Shown: positions 1-6,390 of the stretch, piece after piece
Layout: the number at the start of each line of letters is the position of its first letter
Position numbering within the stretch: position 1 is the first letter of the stretch
DNA from: Verrucomicrobiota bacterium
GTDB taxonomy: Bacteria; Verrucomicrobiota; Verrucomicrobiia; Verrucomicrobiales; Akkermansiaceae
Reading direction: 5' to 3'
Assembly: GCA_009885905.1 (NCBI GenBank)
Contig: VFJU01000252.1
Location: forward strand, 1-6,541
Length of the DNA: 6,541 nucleotides
Program-made: the position numbers and the translations under genes
Notes under the pieces: generated by a model
Told to the model about the DNA's origin: nothing
Databases searched by the model: none
What the model saw: only the letters and a program-made list of their open reading frames with translations

Positions 1-4
1 GTCT

Positions 5-1423
5 GTGATTCCAAATGTCCTCGCCGAACGCTACGCCTCGCCCGCCATTCAATCGATCTGGTCCGCCGAGGGGCGCATCGTGCTGGAACGTGAATTCTGG
101 ATCGCGGTGATGAAAGCCCAGCTCGACCTGGGACTGGATTTGCCGGCCGAGGCCATCGCCGCATACGAGGGCGCCAAGGATCGTGTGGATCCAGCCTCTA
201 TCATGGCGCGGGAAAAAATCACCCGCCACGATGTGAAGGCCCGCATCGAGGAGTTCAACGATCTCGCCGGTCACGAACACGTGCATAAGGGCATGACCTC
301 GCGCGATCTAACGGAGAATGTCGAGCAGCTGCAAGTGTACCGCTCGCTGCTCATTATCCGCGACAAGACGGTTGCTACTCTTCGCCGCTTTCGCGAACGC
401 TCGGAGCAGTGGAGCGAGCTCATTCTTACCGCTCGCACTCACAACGTCGCCGCCCAGCCGACCACCCTCGGCAAGCGCATCGCGATGTTCGGGGAGGAAC
501 TCCTCAGCGGCTTGCAAGCGCTCGATGCAATCATCGCCAATTACGCAGTCCGCGGTCTCAAGGGGGCGGTCGGTACACAGATGGATCAACTCTCGTTGTT
601 CGAGGGCGACGCAGAAAAAGTTGCGGATCTCGAGAAGCGGGTGGTCGCTCATCTCGGCATGCCCGCCGTCTGGACTAACGTCGGCCAAGTCTATCCTCGG
701 TCGCTCGACTTCCGCGTGGTCGCCGCACTAACAGATCTTTGCTCTGGCCCATCATCTTTTTGTAAAACACTGCGATTAATGGCTGGAAACGAGACGGCTA
801 GCGAAGGATTCGCTCCCGGTCAGACAGGCTCCAGCGCGATGCCACACAAGATGAACTCGCGCTCCTGTGAACGTGTGAACGGCTTTCATGTGATTCTAAA
901 AGGCTACCTAACCATGGCCGCGGGACTCGCGGGGGATCAGTGGAACGAGGGCGACGTGTCGTGCTCGGTGGTCCGTCGGATTTTTCTGCCAGATTCATTC
1001 TATGCCATCGATGGAATGTTCGAAACTTTTCTAACCGTACTTGATCAAATGGACGCTTACGATGCGGTAATCTCTGCTGAGACCGCTCATTATTTACCGT
1101 TTCTCATGACCACTACTATCATGATGGAAGCAGTGAAAGCGGGAGTCGGACGCGAGACGGCACACCACGCCATCAAAGAGCACGCGGTGGCCACCGTGAA
1201 AGATCTGCGCGAAGGAAAAGTGGATCATAACAACTTGGTCGAACGTCTCGCAGGCGATGAGCGGCTCGGGCTCTCGCGGGAATTTCTCGACGCAATCCTC
1301 GCCAAGGGCGATCGCGAATCTGGAGCGGCGTGTGCGCAGATCGCGGCATTTTCAGCGGCGGTTAGAAAACTCGAAATGGCCAGTCCAGAGGCTGCAGCTT
1401 ACGGACCCGGATCAATCTTGTAA
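5..1423 (+). CDS. purB: Adenylosuccinate lyase (start possibly just outside the window)
   Basis: Catalyses two fumarate-releasing steps of purine synthesis in the cytoplasm: SAICAR to AICAR, and adenylosuccinate to AMP. Family motifs of the fumarase/aspartase superfamily are in order: TSRDLTEN at about residues 98-105, THNVAAQPTTLGKR at 145-158 (H146 in the active-site histidine region), and the signature loop GSSAMPHKMN at 275-284, which carries the catalytic serine. EGDVSCSVVRR follows at 315-325. At 472 residues it matches the longer PurB type and looks intact. The frame is open to the left edge and GTG at 5 is only the first visible start. The in-frame bases before it are TCT, preceded by a G, so an ATG ending at base 1 (giving M-S-V-I-P-N...) is quite possible. 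Its last 25 bp overlap the 3' end of the convergent sulfatase gene. The identity is secure; only the start is uncertain. Confidence 0.96.
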   Translation: MIPNVLAERYASPAIQSIWSAEGRIVLEREFWIAVMKAQLDLGLDLPAEAIAAYEGAKDRVDPASIMAREKITRHDVKARIEEFNDLAGHEHVHKGMTSRDLTENVEQLQVYRSLLIIRDKTVATLRRFRERSEQWSELILTARTHNVAAQPTTLGKRIAMFGEELLSGLQALDAIIANYAVRGLKGAVGTQMDQLSLFEGDAEKVADLEKRVVAHLGMPAVWTNVGQVYPRSLDFRVVAALTDLCSGPSSFCKTLRLMAGNETASEGFAPGQTGSSAMPHKMNSRSCERVNGFHVILKGYLTMAAGLAGDQWNEGDVSCSVVRRIFLPDSFYAIDGMFETFLTVLDQMDAYDAVISAETAHYLPFLMTTTIMMEAVKAGVGRETAHHAIKEHAVATVKDLREGKVDHNNLVERLAGDERLGLSREFLDAILAKGDRESGAACAQIAAFSAAVRKLEMASPEAAAYGPGSIL

Positions 1424-2865
1424 GGACTCCATGCCGCGGGACCTTGTTTTAGAGGACGAAGAAATTTTGCTCCTGTCTCGCGATACCAAGCGTGGAGTTT
1501 TTCGCGCATCTCTCTGGTGCGTTGACTCTCTTCTGCGGAAAGATCTGTTTTTTCTCCGGGATCTTTTTTGATGTCATAGAGGCTGACGGCACCATCTTCG
1601 AATCTCTCTATCAATTTCCAGTCGCCCGAGCGAATCGCACCGCCAGGGAAGCCACCTTGATTGCTGTAATGCGGGTAATGCCAATAGAGATCGCGTGGAG
1701 CAAGTTTCTCACCCCGCAACAATGGCCTAAGATTGATGCCATCACCCGGATTGGTTTTCAGGCCCGCGGCATCGAGAGCAGTGGGAAAAATATCTAACGT
1801 GGTAACCGGAGTGGGTTCGACCATACTTGGCACCGCGACGCCAGGCCACCGCACGATGAATGGTTCGCGGATGCCGCCATCATAGAGCCACCCCTTGCCG
1901 GCACGGAATGGCAAGTTAGATGTCGGTGACCCCTCCGCAGTCGATAGCCCGCCATTATCGGAAGTGAAAATGACCAAGGTGTTGTCCGCGAGTCCGAGCG
2001 CGTCGAGTGCAGCAAGAATCTTGCCGGTGGCATGATCCATCGACTCGACCATCGCTGCGTATACCGGCAGTGTTTGATTCTGCCGCACCTGCCGGGCACT
2101 GCTTGCTGCTATTTGGATCTGCTCTTCTGGTTTGAAAATAGCCTGCAACCCGAGACGCTTGGCTTTTACCTCGTACTTGGCGACGAGGTCCGCAGGCGCT
2201 TCCAATGGTGTGTGAACTTGATAGAACGCGTGATAGATGAAGAATGGTTTACTGGCTTCTCTGGCTCGCTTCATCGCCGCGATGGTTTCATCGGCGAGTC
2301 TTTCCGTTAGAAATTCACCGGTCGGTCCATCTTTTAGACGTGGATTCTGGTAAGGTGAGAACCAACTCTTGGGGTGTCCAGCATTGCATCCTGCGATGTT
2401 TTCATCGAAGCCATGGTGCTCAGGCCAGTCGGACTCGTTTGCACCTAGGTGCCACTTGCCGACAAAGACGCTGTGGTATCCCGCAGGTTTTAACGCTTCT
2501 GCTAGAGTGGTTTCACTCGCGGGCAGTTGTAAGGTGAGGGGGGCACCTTGAAAGCGCTCGGTGCGGTTGCCGGACAGGAAATTCGTCAGTCCAGACCGAG
2601 TGGGCCACTTGCCGGTAACGAGTGCGTAGCGCGTGGGTGAACAAACTGGATTTGCCGAGTAACCATTACTAAATCGCACGCCCTGCGCCGCAAGGCGATC
2701 AATGTTCGGCGTCTCGTAAAACGATTCCGGGTGGTAGCAAACCAAGTCGCGCTGCCCGAGATCATCGGCAAGTAGGATGAGAATATTCGTCCTCGGTGCG
2801 GCATCGATCTTGGCAAGAAAAAGTCCTAAAGGAAAAAGAGCGGAAATACATAAACGCAAAATCAT
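1399..2865 (-). CDS. Secreted sulfatase, arylsulfatase-A-like (S1 family)
   Basis: Predicted to hydrolyse sulfate esters, probably on sulfated glycans, outside the cytoplasm. The N-terminus (residues 1 to about 23) is a signal peptide with a hydrophobic core and a DAAP exit; there is no lipobox. The mature part opens with NILILLADDLG, whose D34 and D35 are metal ligands. The sulfatase signature CSPTR is at 75-79, with C75 the residue converted to formylglycine, so it is a Cys-type enzyme needing a maturase (FGE or anSME) encoded elsewhere. GKWHLG at 136-141 (K137, H139), VHTP with H218, TSDNGG with D303/N304, and K324 complete the active site. The C-terminal IRSGDWKLI and LYDIKKDPGE segments are typical of the family. 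The 488 residues are full length. The start is the ATG at 2865, directly before the signal peptide; no clear ribosome site is seen. An SDR gene lies 119 bp upstream on the same strand. The substrate cannot be told from sequence. Confidence 0.94.
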   Translation of the reverse strand: MILRLCISALFPLGLFLAKIDAAPRTNILILLADDLGQRDLVCYHPESFYETPNIDRLAAQGVRFSNGYSANPVCSPTRYALVTGKWPTRSGLTNFLSGNRTERFQGAPLTLQLPASETTLAEALKPAGYHSVFVGKWHLGANESDWPEHHGFDENIAGCNAGHPKSWFSPYQNPRLKDGPTGEFLTERLADETIAAMKRAREASKPFFIYHAFYQVHTPLEAPADLVAKYEVKAKRLGLQAIFKPEEQIQIAASSARQVRQNQTLPVYAAMVESMDHATGKILAALDALGLADNTLVIFTSDNGGLSTAEGSPTSNLPFRAGKGWLYDGGIREPFIVRWPGVAVPSMVEPTPVTTLDIFPTALDAAGLKTNPGDGINLRPLLRGEKLAPRDLYWHYPHYSNQGGFPGGAIRSGDWKLIERFEDGAVSLYDIKKDPGEKTDLSAEESQRTREMREKLHAWYRETGAKFLRPLKQGPAAWSPYKIDPGP

Positions 2866-2984
2866 GGCCTGTATGGATTTTCACTTCTAACCGAACAAAT
2901 TTTAGCCGAAAAGTGGCAGGATACTTATTTGATAGGCAGATCTTTAACCGAGCTTACCAAACGGAAGTTTATTTTGAGAATTCC

Positions 2985-3773
2985 TCAGATCGACATCGCG
3001 TGGAATCCACCGTCGACGATCATTTCGATGCCGGTGATGAAGGAACCCGCTTTGGAAGACGCGAGAAGAAGAGTAGCCCCGATGAGTTCATCTGAGTTAC
3101 CAAAGCGTGAGGCTGGAGTCTGGCGGAGGATGTCGAGTACGCGCGACTCGTCGAGTACTTTGCGGTTCTGCTCCGCGGGAAAGAAGCCCGGGACGAGCGT
3201 GTTCACGCGGATGTCCTTGTCGGCCCACTCGCGTGCGAGGTTACGTGTTAGATTGTGAACCGCTGCCTTGGACGCCGAGTACGTGAAGACGCGGGAAAGC
3301 GGGTTCAGGCCGGAGATTGATCCGAGGTTGATGATCGATGCCGTCCGCGACTCCTCAAGGAAATAGCGACCGAAAACTTGGCACGCACGGAAGACGGCGG
3401 AGAGGTTGGTGTCGATGATGCGCTGGTATTCGTCCTCGGGGATGTCGAGGAATGGCGTTGGGGAGTTTGTTCCAGCACCGTTGATGAGGATATCGACCTT
3501 GCCCGAGCGCTCGAGAACCGTCGCGAGTAGCGCGTCGAGTGAGTCACGGGACGTGACATCCACTGGCACAAAGTAGCCTGTACCGCCGTGAGATTCGACC
3601 TCCAATAGGCGCTTTTCTGCTTTTTCAGCGATGCGCCCACCGAGAACGACTTCGGCACCGGCACGGGCTAAGCCCACCGCCATGGTGCCGCAAAGTTCAC
3701 CCGTTCCTCCAATGATAACGGCGGTTTTTCCGGACAAACAAAAAAGATCTTTGAGAAAGGGTGCGGTTTGCAT
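2985..3773 (-). CDS. SDR-family NAD(P)-dependent oxidoreductase
   Basis: A classical short-chain dehydrogenase/reductase, a cytoplasmic Rossmann enzyme that oxidises or reduces a carbonyl/alcohol, most likely on a sugar acid or polyol. From the ATG at 3773 (262 residues) the catalytic set is N123 (DTNLSA), S152 (NLGSISG), Y165 and K169 (YSASK). Also visible are the INGAG strand-4 motif at 97-101, VPG at 194-196 and the C-terminal [11 protein letters not shown]. The cofactor loop is IGGTGELCG at 21-29 instead of the usual TGxxxGxG, an unusual version. Overall it resembles the gluconate 5-dehydrogenase or SDR-type D-mannonate (fructuronate) oxidoreductase group, but I would not fix the substrate. 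A GTG at 3812 would add 13 residues. The ATG is preferred because [11 protein letters not shown] is a natural start for this family and it leaves room for a divergent promoter. It is divergent from tilS and is followed by the sulfatase, so a role in handling desulfated sugars is possible but unproven. Confidence 0.92.
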   Translation of the reverse strand: MQTAPFLKDLFCLSGKTAVIIGGTGELCGTMAVGLARAGAEVVLGGRIAEKAEKRLLEVESHGGTGYFVPVDVTSRDSLDALLATVLERSGKVDILINGAGTNSPTPFLDIPEDEYQRIIDTNLSAVFRACQVFGRYFLEESRTASIINLGSISGLNPLSRVFTYSASKAAVHNLTRNLAREWADKDIRVNTLVPGFFPAEQNRKVLDESRVLDILRQTPASRFGNSDELIGATLLLASSKAGSFITGIEMIVDGGFHAMSI

Positions 3774-3873
3774 GTATTGAGTTTTGGCGGATATTGAGTC
3801 GCTGCCAAGCACCGATTGGTCGAATTTGATGATCAGGATTGCGACGACGGCGAAACAGGATCACGATTCACTC
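3774..3873. promoter_or_regulatory. Divergent intergenic region between the SDR gene and tilS
   Basis: The two genes point away from each other, so promoters for both should lie in or near these 100 bp. The gap shrinks to about 55 or 10 bp if tilS uses one of its earlier starts. I could not find a -35/-10 pair with good hexamers and 16-18 bp spacing on either strand, nor a convincing operator palindrome. The call rests on gene layout alone. Confidence 0.35.
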
Positions 3874-4830
3874 ATGATTCTAGCAGGGAATTCCCCTTGG
3901 TTCGCTGGCGTAAACCGCCGCAAGCGTTGGTTGGTCGGCGTTTCGGGTGGGGCGGATTCGGTGGCTTTGCTACACGGGCTGGTGGCGGCAGGTTTTCACA
4001 ACTTAGTCGTCTGTCATCTCGATCACGGTCTGCGTGGTCGCGACTCGACGGAGGACGCAAATTTCGTCAAACGTTTGGCAGACTCACTCGGTTTTCCGTG
4101 CGAAGCGGAACGGGCAGATGTCGCTGGTTTGATGAAAACTTCTAATGCGTCGATGGAGACCGCGGCTCGCCATGCTCGTCATGAATTTTTCGCGAGATGT
4201 TCAGTCAAGCATCGCTGTGTGCGAGTTATTTTGGCACATCATGCGGATGACCAGGCGGAGACGGTCTTGTGGAACTTGTTGCGTGGATCGAAGGGATTGA
4301 AGGGAATGCGGAGCAGGCAGGAATTGGTCACAGAGTCTGGTGTCAAACTGGAACTACATAGACCTTTGTTAGATGTTCGTCATGCGGAACTGGTTGGGTG
4401 GTTAGAAAAGCGCGGGTATCACTGGAGAGAGGATGCGAGCAATGCAGAGCCGGTGGCGGTGCGTAACCGACTTAGAAACGAAGCCCTTCCTTTGTTAGCG
4501 GAAATCTCGAAACGCGACGTTACTCTGGCATTCGCGCGGGGCGCTGCAAATAGTGAGGAGTTGCAAGCGCTTGAAGCATGGTCGTTAGAAAAAGCAGATG
4601 TGCTCGATCCACAAGGGCGCTTGCATTTGCCAGTGCTGCGGAAGTTGCCAGTCGCTTTGCAGAGGGTCGCATTGAAGCAGTTTTTAAAAGATCATGACGT
4701 TGAATCGATCGACCGTGAATTGCTTGAGCGATGCCTGAGTCTGCTAGAGGTGACGAACTCAAGTGTGGTGAACCTCCCAGGTGGTGGGAAACTTAAGCGC
4801 CGGGAAGGGCGGTTGAAAATCGAGCGTTAA
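3874..4830 (+). CDS. tilS: tRNA(Ile)-lysidine synthetase
   Basis: Attaches lysine to C34 of the CAU-anticodon tRNA-Ile using ATP, which switches both codon reading (AUA) and charging from Met to Ile; normally essential. Numbered from the ATG at 3874 (318 residues), the PP-loop SGGADS is at 24-29. HLDHGLRG follows at 48-55, AHHADDQAET at 121-130, RPLLDV at 163-168, WREDASN at 184-190 and RNRLRNE at 197-203. All are TilS hallmarks. The protein ends soon after the helical region, without the long C-terminal domains of the 432-residue E. coli enzyme, so it is the short TilS type. The start is uncertain. In-frame alternatives are ATG 3829 (333 residues) and TTG 3784 (348 residues). ATG 3874 leaves about 20 residues before the first strand, usual for the family, and a weak AGGA lies some 13 bases upstream. 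The stop codon is 2 bp from the convergent DUF2459 stop. Confidence 0.93.
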   Translation: MILAGNSPWFAGVNRRKRWLVGVSGGADSVALLHGLVAAGFHNLVVCHLDHGLRGRDSTEDANFVKRLADSLGFPCEAERADVAGLMKTSNASMETAARHARHEFFARCSVKHRCVRVILAHHADDQAETVLWNLLRGSKGLKGMRSRQELVTESGVKLELHRPLLDVRHAELVGWLEKRGYHWREDASNAEPVAVRNRLRNEALPLLAEISKRDVTLAFARGAANSEELQALEAWSLEKADVLDPQGRLHLPVLRKLPVALQRVALKQFLKDHDVESIDRELLERCLSLLEVTNSSVVNLPGGGKLKRREGRLKIER

Positions 4831-4832
4831 GA

Positions 4833-5561
4833 TCAGTCGCCAGACCAAACTTTTTCGAAACCGTTATTTGGCTTTTCAGCCTGCTTGACTAGGCCATCGG
4901 CACTAATCGCCAGCCATGGGTTGATGCTGCACCCAAGCGCATCGGTGGCCTGTACAGTCCATACATTGCATGTTCGTGGCACGAAGTAGATGTGTCTTGA
5001 TTCTAACAGTAATCCTCCGCCCCAACTTGATGTGCCGCAGACGATGGGCCTGCCATCTGCATCCATACGACTGCAATCATTTAGAAAGTCAGCTAGATAT
5101 TTACCGCGTTCACGTGGGACCAGTTTTCTCAGCACTCGCTGGTGAGGGCACACATCTACGACGTTATAGTAGACGGGAATGAGTTCCATCACCGATGGCG
5201 TTGGCAAAAAGAGCGCCTTGAAAAACTTCCAAGGCGTGTGCAACCCTTTTTCCACGTAAGCGGTCCGGTCGCCCCAACTGAGGGTCACATACTTAGGCGA
5301 TCCAAACCCAACGGGCGGGATAAACCCGGATTCGATGAGCCAATCATACGGGAAAACCATCCCTGTGTGCAGTTTTTCGGCAACGATCCAAACAAGGACG
5401 TCGGGGTCCCGCGCTTGATGATTTTTCGAGACGAAGATTTTTCCCGCAGGCTCCGTCCTCATGATGGGGGGCGTATCAGGCAGGCGGATGCCACACGAGA
5501 TCGTCGCAAGTGCTGCTAGAATCATCCCAGCTAGCTTTGCAATGAACCGACTGGGAAGCAT
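4833..5561 (-). CDS. DUF2459-like probable lipoprotein of unknown function
   Basis: No biochemical role is known to me for this family. The 242-residue protein starts with a short basic/hydrophobic segment ending in ATISC (C23). This fits a permissive lipobox, so it is probably a lipid-anchored envelope protein; the -3 position is Thr rather than Leu, so an ordinary signal anchor remains possible. Motifs that recall DUF2459 (TIGR02117, a conserved protein first noted near urease genes) are HTGMVFP at 65-71, SWGDRTAYVEKG at 96-107 and PRTCNVW at 195-201. A conserved His (H65), Asp (D99) and Cys (C198) could form an active site, which is inference only. The start chosen is the ATG at 5561, overlapping the ppnP stop as TGATG; a TTG at 5582 would add seven residues. 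It is the last gene of the operon and ends 2 bp from the tilS stop. Confidence 0.8.
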   Translation of the reverse strand: MLPSRFIAKLAGMILAALATISCGIRLPDTPPIMRTEPAGKIFVSKNHQARDPDVLVWIVAEKLHTGMVFPYDWLIESGFIPPVGFGSPKYVTLSWGDRTAYVEKGLHTPWKFFKALFLPTPSVMELIPVYYNVVDVCPHQRVLRKLVPRERGKYLADFLNDCSRMDADGRPIVCGTSSWGGGLLLESRHIYFVPRTCNVWTVQATDALGCSINPWLAISADGLVKQAEKPNNGFEKVWSGD

Positions 5562-5563
5562 CA
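5559..5563 (-). other. TGATG stop/start overlap, ppnP to DUF2459 gene
   Basis: On the - strand the ppnP stop TGA and the next gene's ATG share one base. No Shine-Dalgarno sequence precedes the ATG (the upstream bases are pyrimidine-rich on this strand), so translation of the second gene probably depends on ribosomes finishing ppnP. This overlap also decides the start of the downstream gene. Confidence 0.75.
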
Positions 5564-5881
5564 AGCAGGAAGGAAGGAGCAAATGTACTCGCAGATTCCA
5601 GATTCCACGGTGATCGTGAATCCACTATTACCCGCGACATCAAATGCTGATCCTGCTTCGATTTCGATGACGTTTGAGCTTCCGTCTAACGTAACTTTAC
5701 AAGTGCCAGCAATCATTTCCATCCGCTCGGGAGCGGCGGTTCCGAAATGAAATTTTCCCGGATAAATGAGACCGAGTGTTTTTTTAGTGCCATCGGTAAA
5801 ATGCACAGTGTGAGACACGACCTTGCCGTCGAAATAAATATTAGCTTTCGCATCGACGGTAACGTTAGGGAATGAGGACAT
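5561..5881 (-). CDS. ppnP: Pyrimidine/purine nucleoside phosphorylase (DUF1255 cupin)
   Basis: PpnP (formerly YaiE) is a small single-cupin enzyme that splits many purine and pyrimidine nucleosides with phosphate to give free base and ribose-1-phosphate. From the ATG at 5881 it has 106 residues, against 94 in E. coli, with the longer N-terminus (SSFPNVTVDAKANIYFDG) seen in many bacterial homologues. The family core is clear: KKTLGLIYPGKFHFGT, then APERMEMIAGTCKVTL, then EAGSAFDVAGNSGF and a C-terminal CEYICSFLP. The frame extends upstream to 5950, but that part overlaps the rhodanese gene and does not look like PpnP, so ATG 5881 is preferred. It lies 29 bp behind the rhodanese lipoprotein stop and overlaps the DUF2459 start by one base. 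It is a soluble protein with no export signal, unlike its two flanking genes. Confidence 0.92.
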   Translation of the reverse strand: MSSFPNVTVDAKANIYFDGKVVSHTVHFTDGTKKTLGLIYPGKFHFGTAAPERMEMIAGTCKVTLDGSSNVIEIEAGSAFDVAGNSGFTITVESGICEYICSFLPA

Positions 5882-5910
5882 GATAAATGAAGTGTGGTTA
5901 GAATAGTAAA

Positions 5911-6390
5911 TCACTCGGTGGGTAGGCCTGCGTCTTTCCAACCGTCCCAACCGTCAGCCAGTGTGGAGGATGAATAGCCAAAGCTAGAAAGGTGGATCGC
6001 GACGGTGCGGGCATCAGGACAGGTGAAATTGGTGCAGTAAACAACGATGGTTTTTTTGGCGGCCAGTGCAGCTTTGATTTCGTCTCCGCGTTCGTGAATG
6101 AATGCCTCGGAACCATCTTTAGGCAGGCTGATCGCGCCAGGAATGTGTCCGAGGTTGTAAAAAAATCTGGGTCGCGCGTCGAAGATGATGGCTTGGTCGG
6201 ACTGCTGCAAGGTGAACAGGTCCGTGAGTGAGATGGAGGTGATTTTTCCACGCCCATTCAAGCGCACGGGAGCCCGTTTTTCAGGAGGAGTCTCGGCTTT
6301 ATCCGTCGAATCGACTTTCCTCGGGCTGGCACAACCCATCAGCGCGACAGCGAAGAAAGCGGCAAAAACGGTAAGCCAATAACGGGTCAT
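5911..6390 (-). CDS. Rhodanese-domain lipoprotein
   Basis: A 159-residue protein with a lipoprotein signal peptide: basic start MTRYW, hydrophobic stretch and lipobox ALMGC with C20 as the lipidated Cys. A polar linker of about 25 residues follows, then one rhodanese (sulfurtransferase-like) domain from about residue 48 to the end. Domain hallmarks are IIFDARPRFFYNLGHIPGA at 68-86 and VVYCTNFTCPDAR at 116-128. C119 sits at the catalytic cysteine position, and C124 takes the place at the end of the loop where many rhodaneses have Arg. The GYSSSTLADGWDGWKDAGLP ending is typical of single-domain rhodaneses. It is probably anchored in the envelope facing the periplasm. The function could be sulfur transfer, thiol redox work or protein binding; the substrate is unknown. 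Its ATG overlaps the FKBP stop by 4 bp (ATGA), so the two are likely co-translated. Confidence 0.92.
   Translation of the reverse strand: MTRYWLTVFAAFFAVALMGCASPRKVDSTDKAETPPEKRAPVRLNGRGKITSISLTDLFTLQQSDQAIIFDARPRFFYNLGHIPGAISLPKDGSEAFIHERGDEIKAALAAKKTIVVYCTNFTCPDARTVAIHLSSFGYSSSTLADGWDGWKDAGLPTE
6387..6390 (-). other. ATGA start/stop overlap, FKBP gene to rhodanese gene
   Basis: On the - strand the ATG of the rhodanese lipoprotein overlaps the TGA of the FKBP-type isomerase, a standard sign of operon structure and translational coupling. Confidence 0.8.

Noticed and set aside
308..688. A 126-codon open frame on the - strand inside purB, plus + strand frames in the same area
   Set aside because: They lie wholly inside a well-supported purB, have no recognisable domain and show low-complexity Arg/Ser/Ala-rich composition typical of shadow frames in GC-rich DNA.
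2866..2984. Promoter or gene in the gap between the SDR gene and the sulfatase
   Set aside because: A TAAAAT-like hexamer is present on the - strand but no matching -35 lies 16-18 bp upstream, and no ORF or hairpin-T terminator is seen; only a layout-based guess is possible.
3774..3812. GTG at 3812 as the SDR start
   Set aside because: The extra 13 residues are not family-like and would run through the divergent regulatory region; the ATG at 3773 fits better.
5142..5519. A 125-codon + strand frame opposite the DUF2459 gene
   Set aside because: It is antisense to a gene with recognisable family motifs and operon context, and its translation shows no domain.
5882..5950. N-terminal extension of ppnP to a start at 5950
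   Set aside because: The added 23 residues overlap the rhodanese gene's 3' end and do not resemble PpnP; the ATG at 5881 gives a family-like N-terminus.
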